This document shows positions 53,871 to 63,186 of a stretch of DNA of 63,855 nucleotides, piece after piece. Position 1 is the stretch's first letter. Each line of letters opens with the position of its first letter. This stretch comes from Bacillota bacterium. GTDB taxonomy: Bacteria > Bacillota > Clostridia > Peptostreptococcales > Anaerovoracaceae. The notes under the pieces are model-generated. The model had not been told where the DNA came from and did no database searches. It saw only the letters and a program-made list of their open reading frames with translations. The position numbers and the translations under genes are program-made. The DNA lies in contig JARBUO010000003.1 in the NCBI GenBank assembly GCA_029239605.1, forward strand, positions 1 to 63,855, given 5' to 3'.

Positions 53871-54725
53871 ATGCCGCAATATGACCGACACAAAAAAAGA
53901 ACTGTTTCAATTGAATTTCAAACCGTTGAAGATTTTAGCAAGATTCCATATCAACAGCGATTTACTCTTGCATTTCTTACTGACGGCAGCGTAAGCGGTT
54001 TGTTGAATGAACGTCCTGTTACTGTTTCTGCACCCGGCATCCTTTGCTTATCAGAGGAAGACCGTCTTCATATTTTTGAAAAAAGAGATGTATCAGCACA
54101 GTCTTTTTGCTTTGATCTGGATTTTCTAAGCTCTGTTCCCATCACAGAAGGCAAAGATTCTATTTCAACGAACCTGAAAATTCAAACCGGCTTATCGCTT
54201 TTTCGAAGAGATGCTGGCCATACAGGGATTCCTTCGATTCCAGCAAAGGCGTACCCGCAATTATTTGAGTGGTTTTTTGTGCTGGGAACAGAGGTTTACG
54301 CGCAGAGTGACGGGCTCTGGGCATGCAGGATCAAGAAATATCTGATCCAGATTTTAGGTATGCTGGAAGATCTGAACCGTCAAACAGAACAGTCTCCGGT
54401 GGATCTTGTTTTGGAATATATCCATACGAATTATGCCAATAAAGTCAGCCTTGCAGATCTGACGAACTGTGCGCACCTGAACCGCGTATCTTTGAATCAA
54501 TTGTTTCATCAGAGGTACGGTTGTACTGCCATGGCATATCTTCTGAACCATCGTCTTAAAGTGGCTTCAAACCTGCTGATCCACACAGATATGAGTCTGA
54601 ATGAAATTGCACGGTCTACAGGATTTGAATATGACACATATTTTATCAAGCAGTTTTCTGCAAAAAAGAAAATATCTCCGACCGCGTTTCGGAAATCTTC
54701 CAGGGAATTGGCAAGGCTGCAATGA
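53871..54725 (+). CDS. AraC family transcriptional regulator
   Basis: This 284-residue protein has an N-terminal sensing half of about 180 residues with no clear family. The C-terminal half is a double helix-turn-helix (EYIHTNYANKVSLADLTNCAHL, then LLIHTDMSLNEIARSTGFEYDTYFIKQFSAKKKISPTAFRKSS), typical of AraC/XylS. ATG 53871 has AGGAGA 5 nt upstream. It is divergent from gapA, so it may control that gene or the catabolic genes to the right. The ligand is unknown. Confidence 0.88.
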   Translation: MPQYDRHKKRTVSIEFQTVEDFSKIPYQQRFTLAFLTDGSVSGLLNERPVTVSAPGILCLSEEDRLHIFEKRDVSAQSFCFDLDFLSSVPITEGKDSISTNLKIQTGLSLFRRDAGHTGIPSIPAKAYPQLFEWFFVLGTEVYAQSDGLWACRIKKYLIQILGMLEDLNRQTEQSPVDLVLEYIHTNYANKVSLADLTNCAHLNRVSLNQLFHQRYGCTAMAYLLNHRLKVASNLLIHTDMSLNEIARSTGFEYDTYFIKQFSAKKKISPTAFRKSSRELARLQ

Positions 54726-54788
54726 GAATGTTAGAACTGGTCTTTTCAACACTTCAATTCATATGAGATATAGATAGGAATTACTAAA

Positions 54789-55748
54789 ATGTATGAAGAA
54801 AAAATTCCGTGGATCGATGGCACTCCGCTGGGAATAAAAGTAAGAAAAATTGAACTTGTGCCAACCCATATGCATGAGAATATACTTGAAATTGTATTCT
54901 GTTTGAAAGGCAGCATAAAATTTGCCTATGGGTATGAAGAATTCACTCTGATGGAGGGGGAGTTCATCTCTGTCGACAAGGATGCCCACTTTCTGCAACA
55001 GGAGAATGAAGATAATGTTTGCATCTCCTTTTATCTCAATCTGGAATGGTTCGTATCCCAACATCCTTATATTACAGGGCTTCTTTTTGTCTGTGAGGCT
55101 ACAAAGCAGAGCGCGAGACCGTATCCGTCGTATTATCATAAGCAGTTAAAAGGGATCCTGCTGTCGTTCCTGTTCTATCTGTCAAAACAGAAGTGTCTGG
55201 CAGGTTCTGTTGCGGGTTCTGATCCAGGCATGCTCATCCGAGGAGCGGCACAAGTTATCGAGATATTTATCCAGCACTTCGATATTGTATTTTATTATAA
55301 TCCCGATCTCAGGCTAAAATCAGAGATGATGGAGCGAAACCGGCATATGATGGTATATCTGCAGAAGCACGCAACAGAAAAGCTTACACTGGAATTAATT
55401 GCAAAAAAGTTCAATCTTTCAAAAGCCTATGTATCGGAGTTTTTGAGCATGTTTGAAGTTGGCTTCAGAAAATCCCTGAGCTATATCAGGGCCAATCATT
55501 CGGAAAAATTGCTGCTGGAAACGGACCTGAACATTATGGATATTTCAGAGGCATGTGGGTTTTCAGACCCAAAGTATTATTACCGTGCGTTTAAAGAATG
55601 GTATAAATGCACGCCGAGACAGTTTCGAGTCCGTTACCGGGACAAGATGGCGGCAGACAGCAAAGAAGAGGAGCTGGATCTGACAGAGGTGGATGATTCA
55701 CTGAATGAGATGATGCAGAAGCATTATCTTGAACTGTTTCTCCAATAG
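54789..55748 (+). CDS. AraC family transcriptional regulator with cupin-like sensor
   Basis: This 319-residue protein has an N-terminal cupin-like fold (HMHENILEIVFCLKGSIKFAYGYEEFTLMEGEFISVDKDA) that should bind a small effector. It has a C-terminal AraC pair (ATEKLTLELIAKKFNLSKAYVSEFLSMF, then LETDLNIMDISEACGFSDPKYYYRAFKEWYKCTPRQFR). An acidic tail follows. It is likely to regulate the amidohydrolase and permease genes that follow in the same direction (inference from position). Confidence 0.88.
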   Translation: MYEEKIPWIDGTPLGIKVRKIELVPTHMHENILEIVFCLKGSIKFAYGYEEFTLMEGEFISVDKDAHFLQQENEDNVCISFYLNLEWFVSQHPYITGLLFVCEATKQSARPYPSYYHKQLKGILLSFLFYLSKQKCLAGSVAGSDPGMLIRGAAQVIEIFIQHFDIVFYYNPDLRLKSEMMERNRHMMVYLQKHATEKLTLELIAKKFNLSKAYVSEFLSMFEVGFRKSLSYIRANHSEKLLLETDLNIMDISEACGFSDPKYYYRAFKEWYKCTPRQFRVRYRDKMAADSKEEELDLTEVDDSLNEMMQKHYLELFLQ

Positions 55749-55769
55749 CATTATGTTTGCATAACAAGC

Positions 55770-55809
55770 GTGATAGAGGAAATCAAGAGATTATCTTCTA
55801 TCACTTTTT
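55770..55809 (+). terminator. Terminator of the second AraC gene
   Basis: GTGATAGA (55770-55777) pairs with TCTATCAC (55797-55804), followed by TTTTT. The following 200 bp hold no gene; a GTATTTT/AAAATAC hairpin lies near 55970-55995. Confidence 0.75.
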
Positions 55810-56026
55810 ATAACATAGGCCGTCCTTGCGTTAACATGTGGAAATAGGAATCTCAGATTTCTTCACTTCCACTTTTTTTATTGTCTATTCTATCATCGGA
55901 TATTTTATTGCTCTTTTTAGGATTACTTTACGAAAAACTACCAACAAACGACATTGTATTTCGGGTGTATTTTGAGTATTCTGAAAATACCGAAAATAAT
56001 AAGCATGAATAAGAAGGGAAATTGAG

Positions 56027-57703
56027 ATGCAGACAATACTACGCAACGGAAAAATTTATACTTCAAACCCTTTGCAGCCTTGGGCAGAAGCCATTGCCTT
56101 TGAAGGAGATCATATCACCTTTATCGGAGCGGACGCGGACGCGCCTGCCAGCGGTATAATTTATGATCTTCAAGGGAAAATGGTGATTCCGGGCATCATC
56201 GATAGCCATATTCACCCGGGTATGGTGTCCCAGAGCTCATGGCATATTAAACTGCCGTGGACAGAAAATGTGGATGAATTACTGGATTTTGTCCGAACGT
56301 ATGCAGAAGAGCACCCGAGGGAGGAAGCGCCGTTTCTCTATTTTGAATACTATCCCACTTCGATGTTTGGAACCCAGGGACCCACAAAAGAACTGCTGGA
56401 CACCGCATGTTCCGACAGACCGTGCTATTGTCAGGATTTTGGAGAGCATCTGCACTGGATGAACACAAAGATGCTGGAGCTCATGGAGGTGACCAGGGAT
56501 ACGCCTGACCCGATTCCGGGATTGGAGGTATTTGTCCGGGATAAGGAAGGGAATCCTACCGGCTGGTGCAAAGAACTGGCATGGCGTCATTTTCAGGACA
56601 AAATGTACGAGAAAATCGGCTGGGAACCACCCCAAAGATTGACATCGAAATTAATGGAAGGCTTTTTCTGTTTTCTTTCTGAGCATGGGATTACTGCCAT
56701 TGCAGACGGTCTTGTAGAAGGAGAGGATCAGCTGGCCGCAATGAAAGAACTTGATCAAAGCGGGAAAATGAACGTATATTACGATGGCATTGTCCGGTTT
56801 TATAGTGTAAAAGATCTTCCAGAAAAAATCACGGAACTCAGACGATATGCAGAGAAATACAGCGGCAAGCATATGAAATTTAATACGATGAAACTCTTTT
56901 TAGACGGCACCAACGAAAGTGGAAACAGTGCGAGTCTGGAGCCGTTTCAAAATGACCCGGATGGAATGAATTGCGGTGAGATCAAAATGGAGACCCAGGA
57001 ATTGACCGAGTGTTTTCTCATCTGTAATCAGGAAAAGCTGGATGTACATATCCATATGGTGGGGGATCGGGCCTTCCGCACAGGCTGCGATGCAGTGGAA
57101 GCTGCGCAGAAAGAAGTGGCGGAGCGTGGAGATGCGTGGGTTTGTCAGCCGATTTTCGCCCATTGTGAGCTGGTGGCTCCGGAAGATATGCACAGACCGG
57201 CGGAGCTGGGGATTACCGTTAACTGGAGCTGCCATTGGTCCGGAGGATACTTTGGAGATGTGGCAAAGGAGTTTTTTGGCTTCGATAAATGGGCTGGAAT
57301 GTATCAGTTTAATCCTATGATCGAGGCGGGGGCTTTGGTGACCTTCTCCTCAGATGTGGTTACCTTTTATGAGCTTCATCGGGCCGATCCGTTTTTCTCC
57401 ATGCAGGTTGCTCATACGAGAGTTGACCCTGAAGTTCCACTGGATCCGCAGAAATACCCGGGCAGCGTCAGACCTCCTGTATCGGCAAAGCTTTCAAGAG
57501 AAACCCTCCTGACGGGATATACCCGAAATGGCGCAAAGCAAATGCGGATGGAATCAAAGCTCGGCACGCTGGAAAAAGGGAAAATCGCCAATCTGAATAT
57601 CATTTCTGAGGACTTTTTTCAGGTTCCGTCAGATCAGATCAGCCAAATCAAGTTGGACACCGTCATATTTGATGGAAAGGTGGTTGCTGGGATATTAGAG
57701 TGA
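56027..57703 (+). CDS. Amidohydrolase family 3 protein (YtcJ-like)
   Basis: This 558-residue metal-dependent hydrolase begins QTILRNGKIYTSNPLQPWAEA, then has VIPGIIDSHIHPGM with the HxH metal pair, KLFLDGTNESGN, a HIHMVGDRAFRTGCDAV segment, FAHCELVAPEDM and a C-terminal ASDV-like FSSDVVTFYELH. Family 3 enzymes hydrolyse exocyclic amide or cyclic substrates; the true substrate is unknown. AGAAGGGA precedes the ATG. A DUF3237 remnant and an APC permease follow on the same strand, suggesting a small catabolic cluster. Confidence 0.87.
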   Translation: MQTILRNGKIYTSNPLQPWAEAIAFEGDHITFIGADADAPASGIIYDLQGKMVIPGIIDSHIHPGMVSQSSWHIKLPWTENVDELLDFVRTYAEEHPREEAPFLYFEYYPTSMFGTQGPTKELLDTACSDRPCYCQDFGEHLHWMNTKMLELMEVTRDTPDPIPGLEVFVRDKEGNPTGWCKELAWRHFQDKMYEKIGWEPPQRLTSKLMEGFFCFLSEHGITAIADGLVEGEDQLAAMKELDQSGKMNVYYDGIVRFYSVKDLPEKITELRRYAEKYSGKHMKFNTMKLFLDGTNESGNSASLEPFQNDPDGMNCGEIKMETQELTECFLICNQEKLDVHIHMVGDRAFRTGCDAVEAAQKEVAERGDAWVCQPIFAHCELVAPEDMHRPAELGITVNWSCHWSGGYFGDVAKEFFGFDKWAGMYQFNPMIEAGALVTFSSDVVTFYELHRADPFFSMQVAHTRVDPEVPLDPQKYPGSVRPPVSAKLSRETLLTGYTRNGAKQMRMESKLGTLEKGKIANLNIISEDFFQVPSDQISQIKLDTVIFDGKVVAGILE

Positions 57704-57735
57704 GCAGAAAGGATTTTGGTGATGCAGAATGATAA

Positions 57736-57942
57736 AATGGAAGAGCTGCCATTGATCCTGAAATGGATCAGGCAATTGAAAGAGGGGAATATGTGGACCC
57801 AGCACTTTATTACTTCCGGCAGCATCTCTTCTTTGAGACTGGAGCGGAAAAATATCAATGGCTGAATGGAGTGGTTGCATTTGCAGTTCTCGCATGTAAG
57901 CCTACTGGTGAGATCTGCTATAACGCTTATATGGTGAAGTAA
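57736..57942 (+). pseudogene. 5'-truncated DUF3237 gene
   Basis: The frame after a TAA at 57733 encodes MDQAIERGEYVDPALYYFRQ, then HLFFETGAEKYQWLNGVVAF, and ends CYNAYMVK-stop. This matches the C-terminal half of DUF3237 proteins (YYFR..FETxxxxYxWLN). The N-terminal half of about 80-90 residues is absent, so this is a remnant; a complete member would be about 150 residues. It sits directly after the amidohydrolase. Confidence 0.75.
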
Positions 57943-58021
57943 ATAAGGGTTTCTCGAAGAGAATAAAGCGACTATCGAGTTGTAATGAGAGGAAATACAA
58001 ATGGATCATGTTGCTGAATGA

Positions 58022-58063
58022 AATACTCTGGAATACTTAAAACTTTAGGTGTTTCAGAGTATT
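58022..58063 (+). promoter_or_regulatory. 17-bp leader hairpin abutting the permease ribosome-binding site
   Basis: AATACTCTGGAATACTT (58022-58038) pairs with AGGTGTTTCAGAGTATT (58047-58063) over 17 continuous pairs with three G-U. The loop is AAAACTTT. AGGAGG (58064-58069) follows at once. Sequence and structure match the livJ leader hairpin, with compensatory base changes. Confidence 0.65.
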
Positions 58064-58074
58064 AGGAGGAAATC

Positions 58075-59460
58075 ATGGAAAAAAATCAATTTGCAATGAA
58101 TGAAGGGCTGAACAAGTTCGGATACGAACAGTCTCTGAAAAGGGTGCTGACGCTAAGGAATCTGGTCTTCTTCGGGATTTCTTATCTCGCTCCCACTGTA
58201 ATTTTTAACCAATACGGCGTTCTCACACAGACGACGCAAGGGATGATGGCGCTGTCTTGCCTCATCACCATTGTTGCTGTCATCTTTACGGCCTACAGCT
58301 ATGCGCAGATGGTCAAGGTTTATCCCGTTGCGGGCTCTGCGTATACCTATGTGCAGAGGGCAGTTAATCCTCATCTGGGATTTTTAACCGGCTGGGTTGT
58401 ATTGCTTGATTATGTATTGATTCCGATGATGTGCTATCTCTGCGTTGGAATGTATATGAACCGCTTTGTCCCACAGGTGCCGACGCCCGTTTGGATTATC
58501 ATCAGCATCGCAGCGATGACGGTGATCAACATCAAAGGAATCGAAGCAACTTCTAAATTTAACACGGCTATCATGGTATTGCAATTCGCATTTACACTTT
58601 TTTTCATTGGTATTGTTGTCAAATTCATCTTCGGAGGCGGCGGTGCCGGCACCTTTGTATCTCCTGAAAATTTTTATGATGCAAAAGACTTTACTCAGCC
58701 TGGACTCCTTGCAGGAGCTGCAATTATGGCAATTTCTTTCCTTGGTTTTGATGCAGTAACCACAGTGGCGGAAGAGACCATTGAGCCGGAAAAGAATACG
58801 GGAAAAGCAATTTTTATCATTTGTATCGGTGCCGGAGTTGTCTTTACGCTGATTGCATATCTTGCGCAGCTTGCGTGGCCGGAAGCCTGGCGTGAAATGT
58901 CCGATCCAGATACCGGGATCTTTGATCTTTTCGCATATATGAAAACAAATTATATGTCGACGGTGTTCTTAATCATCGATAATTGCGCAAGTCTGGCCTG
59001 TGCATTGACGGCATCCGCAGCGGTAGCGAGAATTTTATACGGAATGGGAAGAGATGGTGCTCTCCCGAAAAAATTCTTTGGTTATGTCCATCCGAAATAT
59101 CATACTCCGGTATGTAATATTCTGCTGGTTTCCACACTATCCCTCAGTGCAGTGATTTTTTCAGACAATTTGTTTGCGGCCCTTTCTCTGGTCAGTTTCG
59201 GAGCGTTATCTGCATTTATTATGGTAAATATATCAGTGATCTTCCAGTATGTCATAAAAGATAAGAAAAGAAGCCTCTCAGAGCTATTTCGTTATATGGT
59301 TCTGCCCCTATGCGGTGCCGTAATCTCAGGTTATCTCTTTACGAATATTGGCGTTTCAGGCAAGATTGTGGGGGGATGCTGGCTGCTGATCGGTATCATC
59401 TATTCGGCAGCAACAACAAATTTCTGGCGAAGATTGCCTCCCGATCTGAAGCTTGAGTGA
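58075..59460 (+). CDS. APC superfamily amino-acid permease
   Basis: This 461-residue protein has 12 membrane segments. It begins EQSLKRVLTLRNLVFFGISYLAPTVIFNQYGVL and contains VYPVAGSAYTYVQRAVNPHLGFLTGWVVLLDY and SFLGFDAVTTVAEETIEPEKN. It belongs to the amino acid-polyamine-organocation superfamily, in the branch with yeast/bacterial GABA- and choline-type permeases. The substrate is unknown but probably relates to the upstream amidohydrolase. AGGAGG precedes the start, directly after the conserved leader hairpin. Confidence 0.9.
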   Translation: MEKNQFAMNEGLNKFGYEQSLKRVLTLRNLVFFGISYLAPTVIFNQYGVLTQTTQGMMALSCLITIVAVIFTAYSYAQMVKVYPVAGSAYTYVQRAVNPHLGFLTGWVVLLDYVLIPMMCYLCVGMYMNRFVPQVPTPVWIIISIAAMTVINIKGIEATSKFNTAIMVLQFAFTLFFIGIVVKFIFGGGGAGTFVSPENFYDAKDFTQPGLLAGAAIMAISFLGFDAVTTVAEETIEPEKNTGKAIFIICIGAGVVFTLIAYLAQLAWPEAWREMSDPDTGIFDLFAYMKTNYMSTVFLIIDNCASLACALTASAAVARILYGMGRDGALPKKFFGYVHPKYHTPVCNILLVSTLSLSAVIFSDNLFAALSLVSFGALSAFIMVNISVIFQYVIKDKKRSLSELFRYMVLPLCGAVISGYLFTNIGVSGKIVGGCWLLIGIIYSAATTNFWRRLPPDLKLE

Positions 59461-59528
59461 GGCCGACCGGTGGGATTTTAAAAATGCTGACGGGGCAACA
59501 ACACGGAATATTGCATTGCAAAGTTGTT

Positions 59529-59558
59529 CGCAGCTCTTAATCAGAGCTGCGGATTTTT
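59529..59558 (+). terminator. Terminator of the second APC permease gene
   Basis: CGCAGCTC-TTAATCA-GAGCTGCG followed by GATTTTTT. The rest of the gap to motA (59559-59850) shows only AT-rich promoter-like sequence. Confidence 0.9.
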
Positions 59559-59850
59559 TGTTTCTCATTCATATTAAAGCTGTATTTCAGAATTACACTT
59601 CCATTGCAATTTCAAGTCAAAAGTGTAAATCGATTTGTTTTTTATCGTAGTTCTTTCCTGGAAATTAATTTTTCATGCCAAAAAGACGTTATCGATCGAA
59701 AATTGCGCGCTTAGGAAGATAAATCTAAAAAGTTTGATTTTCTATTTAAAATAGCATTTGTAAAAAGGTTAAAAAAATGATAATATGAATGACGTATAGG
59801 TAGGGAAATTTGGTGATTTTAGTAAGAACTTGTCGATTACAGGAGGATGT

Positions 59851-60636
59851 ATGGAACTTACTACTTTAATAGGTGTCGTTGCGGGTGTTGCCGCTGTAGT
59901 AGGAGCAATGATTTTTAAACATATCAGCTTTGGGGTTTTGGTCAATCCCGCTGCGATATTTGTTATCTTTGTAGGTACTGCTGCCAGTGTTCTCAATTCA
60001 TTTCCGGGAGAAAATCTGAAGAGCCTGGGGAAACTATTCAAAATTTTATTCACAAAGCAGAAATTGATTACGGAATTAGAAATTATCGAAATGATGATCA
60101 ACTTGTCAAGCATCAGCAAAACCGGGGGTCTTCTCGCACTGGAAAGCAAGATTGAAGAAATATCAGATCCGTTTATCCAAAAGGGAATTCGAATGGTTGT
60201 TGACGGAACGGAAGCGGATACGATTATAGATATTCTTGAAGCCGAAATTACAGCCATGGAAAAGCGGCACGAGACCAATGCTAGCATTTTCGCATCAGCA
60301 GGTATGTATGCACCAACTCTTGGTGTATTGGGTGCCGTATTCGGCCTGATTGCGGCTATGTCTCATATCGATGATACCGAGGCTATGGCTGAAGCAATTG
60401 CCGCCGCATTCGTAGCGACGATACTTGGTATTTTTACGGGCTATGTATTGTGGAATCCTTTTGCCAAAAAGTTAAAGGTCAAAAGCCAGAACGAAATGAT
60501 GCTGAAGGGCATGGTAGTAGAAGGCTTGCTGTCGATCCAGAGAGGGGATGCTCCCTTTATGCTGAAAGAAAAGCTCCTTGCAGTTCTTCCTGCGTCAAAA
60601 CAGGCAAAGATTCTTGAACAATTGAAGAAGGAATAG
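59851..60636 (+). CDS. motA: Flagellar motor stator protein MotA
   Basis: This 261-residue protein has four membrane segments and begins MELTTLIGVVAGVAAVVGAMIF. It has the MotA cytoplasmic loop with the FINDG-like KGIRMVVDGTEADTI segment and SAGMYAPTLGVLGAVFGLIAAMSHIDD near segment three. With MotB it forms the proton (or sodium) channel that drives flagellar rotation. ATG 59851 has AGGAGG upstream at 59841-59846. motB follows after 13 nt. Confidence 0.94.
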   Translation: MELTTLIGVVAGVAAVVGAMIFKHISFGVLVNPAAIFVIFVGTAASVLNSFPGENLKSLGKLFKILFTKQKLITELEIIEMMINLSSISKTGGLLALESKIEEISDPFIQKGIRMVVDGTEADTIIDILEAEITAMEKRHETNASIFASAGMYAPTLGVLGAVFGLIAAMSHIDDTEAMAEAIAAAFVATILGIFTGYVLWNPFAKKLKVKSQNEMMLKGMVVEGLLSIQRGDAPFMLKEKLLAVLPASKQAKILEQLKKE

Positions 60637-60649
60637 GGAGTACATAGAT

Positions 60650-61399
60650 ATGTCTAGAAAAAAGAAGCACGCACATCACGAAGAAGAAGCAGGGGAAGCC
60701 TGGCTGCTCCCGTATTCAGATTTAATGACCTTACTATTGGCTGTTTTTATCGTACTTTTTGCTGTCAGCCAGATCGACGCGAAAAAGGCTCAGGATATGT
60801 CCGAACGATTCAGCGAGACAATGATGGACCAGAATTATGTGGAATCGGTGAAGAACAGCAGCGGCAAAATGGAGGGGGAACAGCAAGCTACTGCCCCCAA
60901 GCCTGTAACGGAAGCAGAGCAGATGGAGGAGCTGAAGGCTGAACTTGACGAAAAAATGACACAAGAACATATGACTGGATCTGTGTCTACCAGTATTGAT
61001 AAGCGAGGTCTGGTAATCAGCCTGAACAATGCAATGTTCTTTGAACCTGGTAGTGCAGAAATTAAAAAAGAGTATGAAATGACATTGATTGGTATTTCCG
61101 ATTTAATGGGGAATATTGATAATTATATCCGCGTCGAAGGACATACGGACAATGTACCGATGAACTCAGAGTTATATCCCTCCAATTGGGATCTTTCCGT
61201 AGCAAGAGCGACCAGTGTTGTCCGGCTATTTTACGGCAGATCCGGTGTTGATCCGGAAAAACTTATAGCAGTTGGCTATGGGGAATACAGACCCATCGCT
61301 GACAATTCGACAGAAGAGGGACGCAAGAAAAACAGAAGAATTGATATCATCGTTCTGAATGACAAATACAGTGATTTGGAAAAGTCACTAATTAAGTAA
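60650..61399 (+). CDS. motB: Flagellar motor stator protein MotB
   Basis: This 249-residue protein has a basic N-terminus and a single membrane helix LPYSDLMTLLLAVFIVLFAVSQI with the ion-binding aspartate D24. It ends in an OmpA-like peptidoglycan-binding domain (VEGHTDNVPMNSELYPSNWDLSVARA, VGYGEYRPIADN). It anchors the stator to the cell wall. ATAGGGAG precedes the ATG. The motAB pair is transcribed apart from other flagellar genes in this window. Confidence 0.94.
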   Translation: MSRKKKHAHHEEEAGEAWLLPYSDLMTLLLAVFIVLFAVSQIDAKKAQDMSERFSETMMDQNYVESVKNSSGKMEGEQQATAPKPVTEAEQMEELKAELDEKMTQEHMTGSVSTSIDKRGLVISLNNAMFFEPGSAEIKKEYEMTLIGISDLMGNIDNYIRVEGHTDNVPMNSELYPSNWDLSVARATSVVRLFYGRSGVDPEKLIAVGYGEYRPIADNSTEEGRKKNRRIDIIVLNDKYSDLEKSLIK

Positions 61400-61516
61400 T
61401 TTTTCTCTAGGTATGCTGTTTATCCGATATCATTTGTGGTACATATGAATGAGAGCGCACAGAAGATTTACAACGAGGCAGAATAATTTGACGCCTCGTT
61501 ATATTTTAATCCGGTG

Positions 61517-61543
61517 CTGGCACTCTCTTTGCGAGAGTGCTAA
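61517..61543 (+). promoter_or_regulatory. CIRCE operator (HrcA site)
   Basis: CTGGCACTC-TCTTTGCGA-GAGTGCTAA matches the CIRCE inverted repeat TTAGCACTC-N9-GAGTGCTAA with an exact right arm, the exact 9-bp spacer and two mismatches in the left arm. A TATAAT -10 element follows at 61560-61565, so HrcA bound here would cover the -35 region. Confidence 0.9.
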
Positions 61544-61620
61544 AATTAAGAAATTTGAATATAATATTACATTGATAAAGATGTTATCTGCTTTACTGAT
61601 GCATTGAGGGGGGGATTGTA

Positions 61621-62559
61621 ATGGCAGAAAAACGAGATTATTATGAGGTGCTTGGTTTAAAAAAAGGCGCCTCCGAAGATGAAATTAAAAAAGCCTTCCG
61701 CAAAAAAGCCATGCAGTATCATCCAGATAAAAATCCAGGAGATAAAGCAGCGGAAGATAAATTTAAGGAAGTCAATGAAGCTTATGGCATTCTGGCCGAT
61801 GCGGATAAAAAGGATAAGTATGACCGTTTCGGATTTGCAGGGGTAGATCCCAGCGCAGGGTTCGGCAGTCAGGGGCAAGGTTTTAATCGGGGGCAAAGCC
61901 AGGGAGGCTATCAATACCAGAGCTACGGGAATTTTAACGGAGCTGATTTTGATATGTTTAAAGAGTTTTCCGGAAGTGATTTTCAGGATATCTTCGGAAG
62001 CATGTTTGGAGGAGGTTCTTTTGGCGGGGCACAAAGAGCAAATGCTCCGCGAAAGGGTCAGGACTTGCAGACAAGCATAACAGTCAGCTTTGAAGAAGCA
62101 GCCTTTGGAACAAAGAAGCAGCTCCGTATCAATGGAAAAACAATTGCTGTTACCATTCCGGAGGGCGTTGATCATGGTTCAAAGATTTCCTTGAAAGGTC
62201 AGGGACAGCCCGGTATCAACGGAGGGGCGAACGGCGATCTGATCATTGAGGTTCATGTAAGACCGCACAATAAATTTACACGCAAAGGGGCCGACCTTTA
62301 TACGGATGTTCCCATTACCTTCATTCAGGCAGCGCTGGGAACGAACATCATCGTTCCGACTCTGAAAGAAAAGGTTTCCTATACAGTTCCTGCGGGAACT
62401 CAGCCGAACACGATGTTTCGCTTGAAGGGAAAGGGACTGAAAGCATTAAAGAATAAGAAGCAAGGAGATCTTTATGTCAAAGTTTTGGTAGAAATACCGA
62501 AACATCTTACCCCGGAGCAAACGAATCTTTTAAAACAGTTTGAACAAACGCTGCAATAA
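61621..62559 (+). CDS. DnaJ-like (type II Hsp40) chaperone
   Basis: This 312-residue protein has an N-terminal J domain with the HPD motif (H34-D36), a Gly/Phe-rich stretch (about 75-140) and C-terminal peptide-binding domains ([18 protein letters not shown] to [18 protein letters not shown]). The four CxxCxGxG zinc repeats of type I DnaJ are absent, so it is a CbpA/DnaJ-type II co-chaperone that stimulates Hsp70. The CIRCE operator upstream predicts heat induction through HrcA. The ribosome-binding site GAGGGGGG is present. Confidence 0.9.
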   Translation: MAEKRDYYEVLGLKKGASEDEIKKAFRKKAMQYHPDKNPGDKAAEDKFKEVNEAYGILADADKKDKYDRFGFAGVDPSAGFGSQGQGFNRGQSQGGYQYQSYGNFNGADFDMFKEFSGSDFQDIFGSMFGGGSFGGAQRANAPRKGQDLQTSITVSFEEAAFGTKKQLRINGKTIAVTIPEGVDHGSKISLKGQGQPGINGGANGDLIIEVHVRPHNKFTRKGADLYTDVPITFIQAALGTNIIVPTLKEKVSYTVPAGTQPNTMFRLKGKGLKALKNKKQGDLYVKVLVEIPKHLTPEQTNLLKQFEQTLQ

Positions 62560-62690
62560 TACAGGCAGTTCGGAATAAGCATAGTGATAAATAGTTATAA
62601 AGTAAGCAATCGGTAACGTGAAATTAAGAAATTCAGCCAGCCGCACAGCATCTCATTCGTTCAGATTGCTTTCATAGGAGGGTGTCCACA

Positions 62691-63020
62691 ATGAAAGACG
62701 TTATTCTTTTAACCACAAGTACATGTCCCTACTGCAGGATGGCAAAAGAGTTCCTGACCCAAAACAAAATTCATTTTATTGAAAAGGATGTCAATCAAGA
62801 TCCCAAAGCGCGTGAAGAAATGACAAAGAGAAAATTTACGGGCGTTCCGGTGTTTTTGATTGGAGAGGATGCAGTTCTGGGATTGGATCGAAATAAGGTA
62901 CTGGAACTAGTTGATCACCGCCTTGTACAATGCCAGAATTGCGGCACATCGGTGCGCGTTCCAACAGGAAAGGGAATCAGCGCGAAATGCCCCAAATGTA
63001 AAACTGAGCTGACGGTGTAG
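62691..63020 (+). CDS. Glutaredoxin-like protein with C-terminal zinc ribbon
   Basis: This 109-residue protein has a glutaredoxin/NrdH-like fold, CPYC active site (C12, C15) and a TGVPVFLIG cis-proline segment, fused to a short zinc ribbon (CQNCG to CPKC, about residues 83-104). It should reduce disulfides or protect thiols in the cytoplasm. ATG 62691 follows GGAGGGTG. The added ribbon is unusual for a glutaredoxin of this size and may link redox state to metal binding. Confidence 0.87.
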   Translation: MKDVILLTTSTCPYCRMAKEFLTQNKIHFIEKDVNQDPKAREEMTKRKFTGVPVFLIGEDAVLGLDRNKVLELVDHRLVQCQNCGTSVRVPTGKGISAKCPKCKTELTV

Positions 63021-63186
63021 TCTTCTATCAGTTTTTTTCAACTGCAAAAGGTATTGAGCACTGCCACCAAAGAAAGTAAAGCTCCAAAGAAAGCATTGGT
63101 TAAAGCTGCCAAAGAAAGTGTTGAGAGAAGCTGCCAAAAGTTGTATGATCTGGGTAGGTACATTCATAAGATGAAATGGAGGAACC

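Noticed and set aside
61406..61440. SigD flagellar promoter (CCGATAT after motB)
   Set aside because: No TAAA box at the right distance and the next gene is a CIRCE-controlled chaperone.
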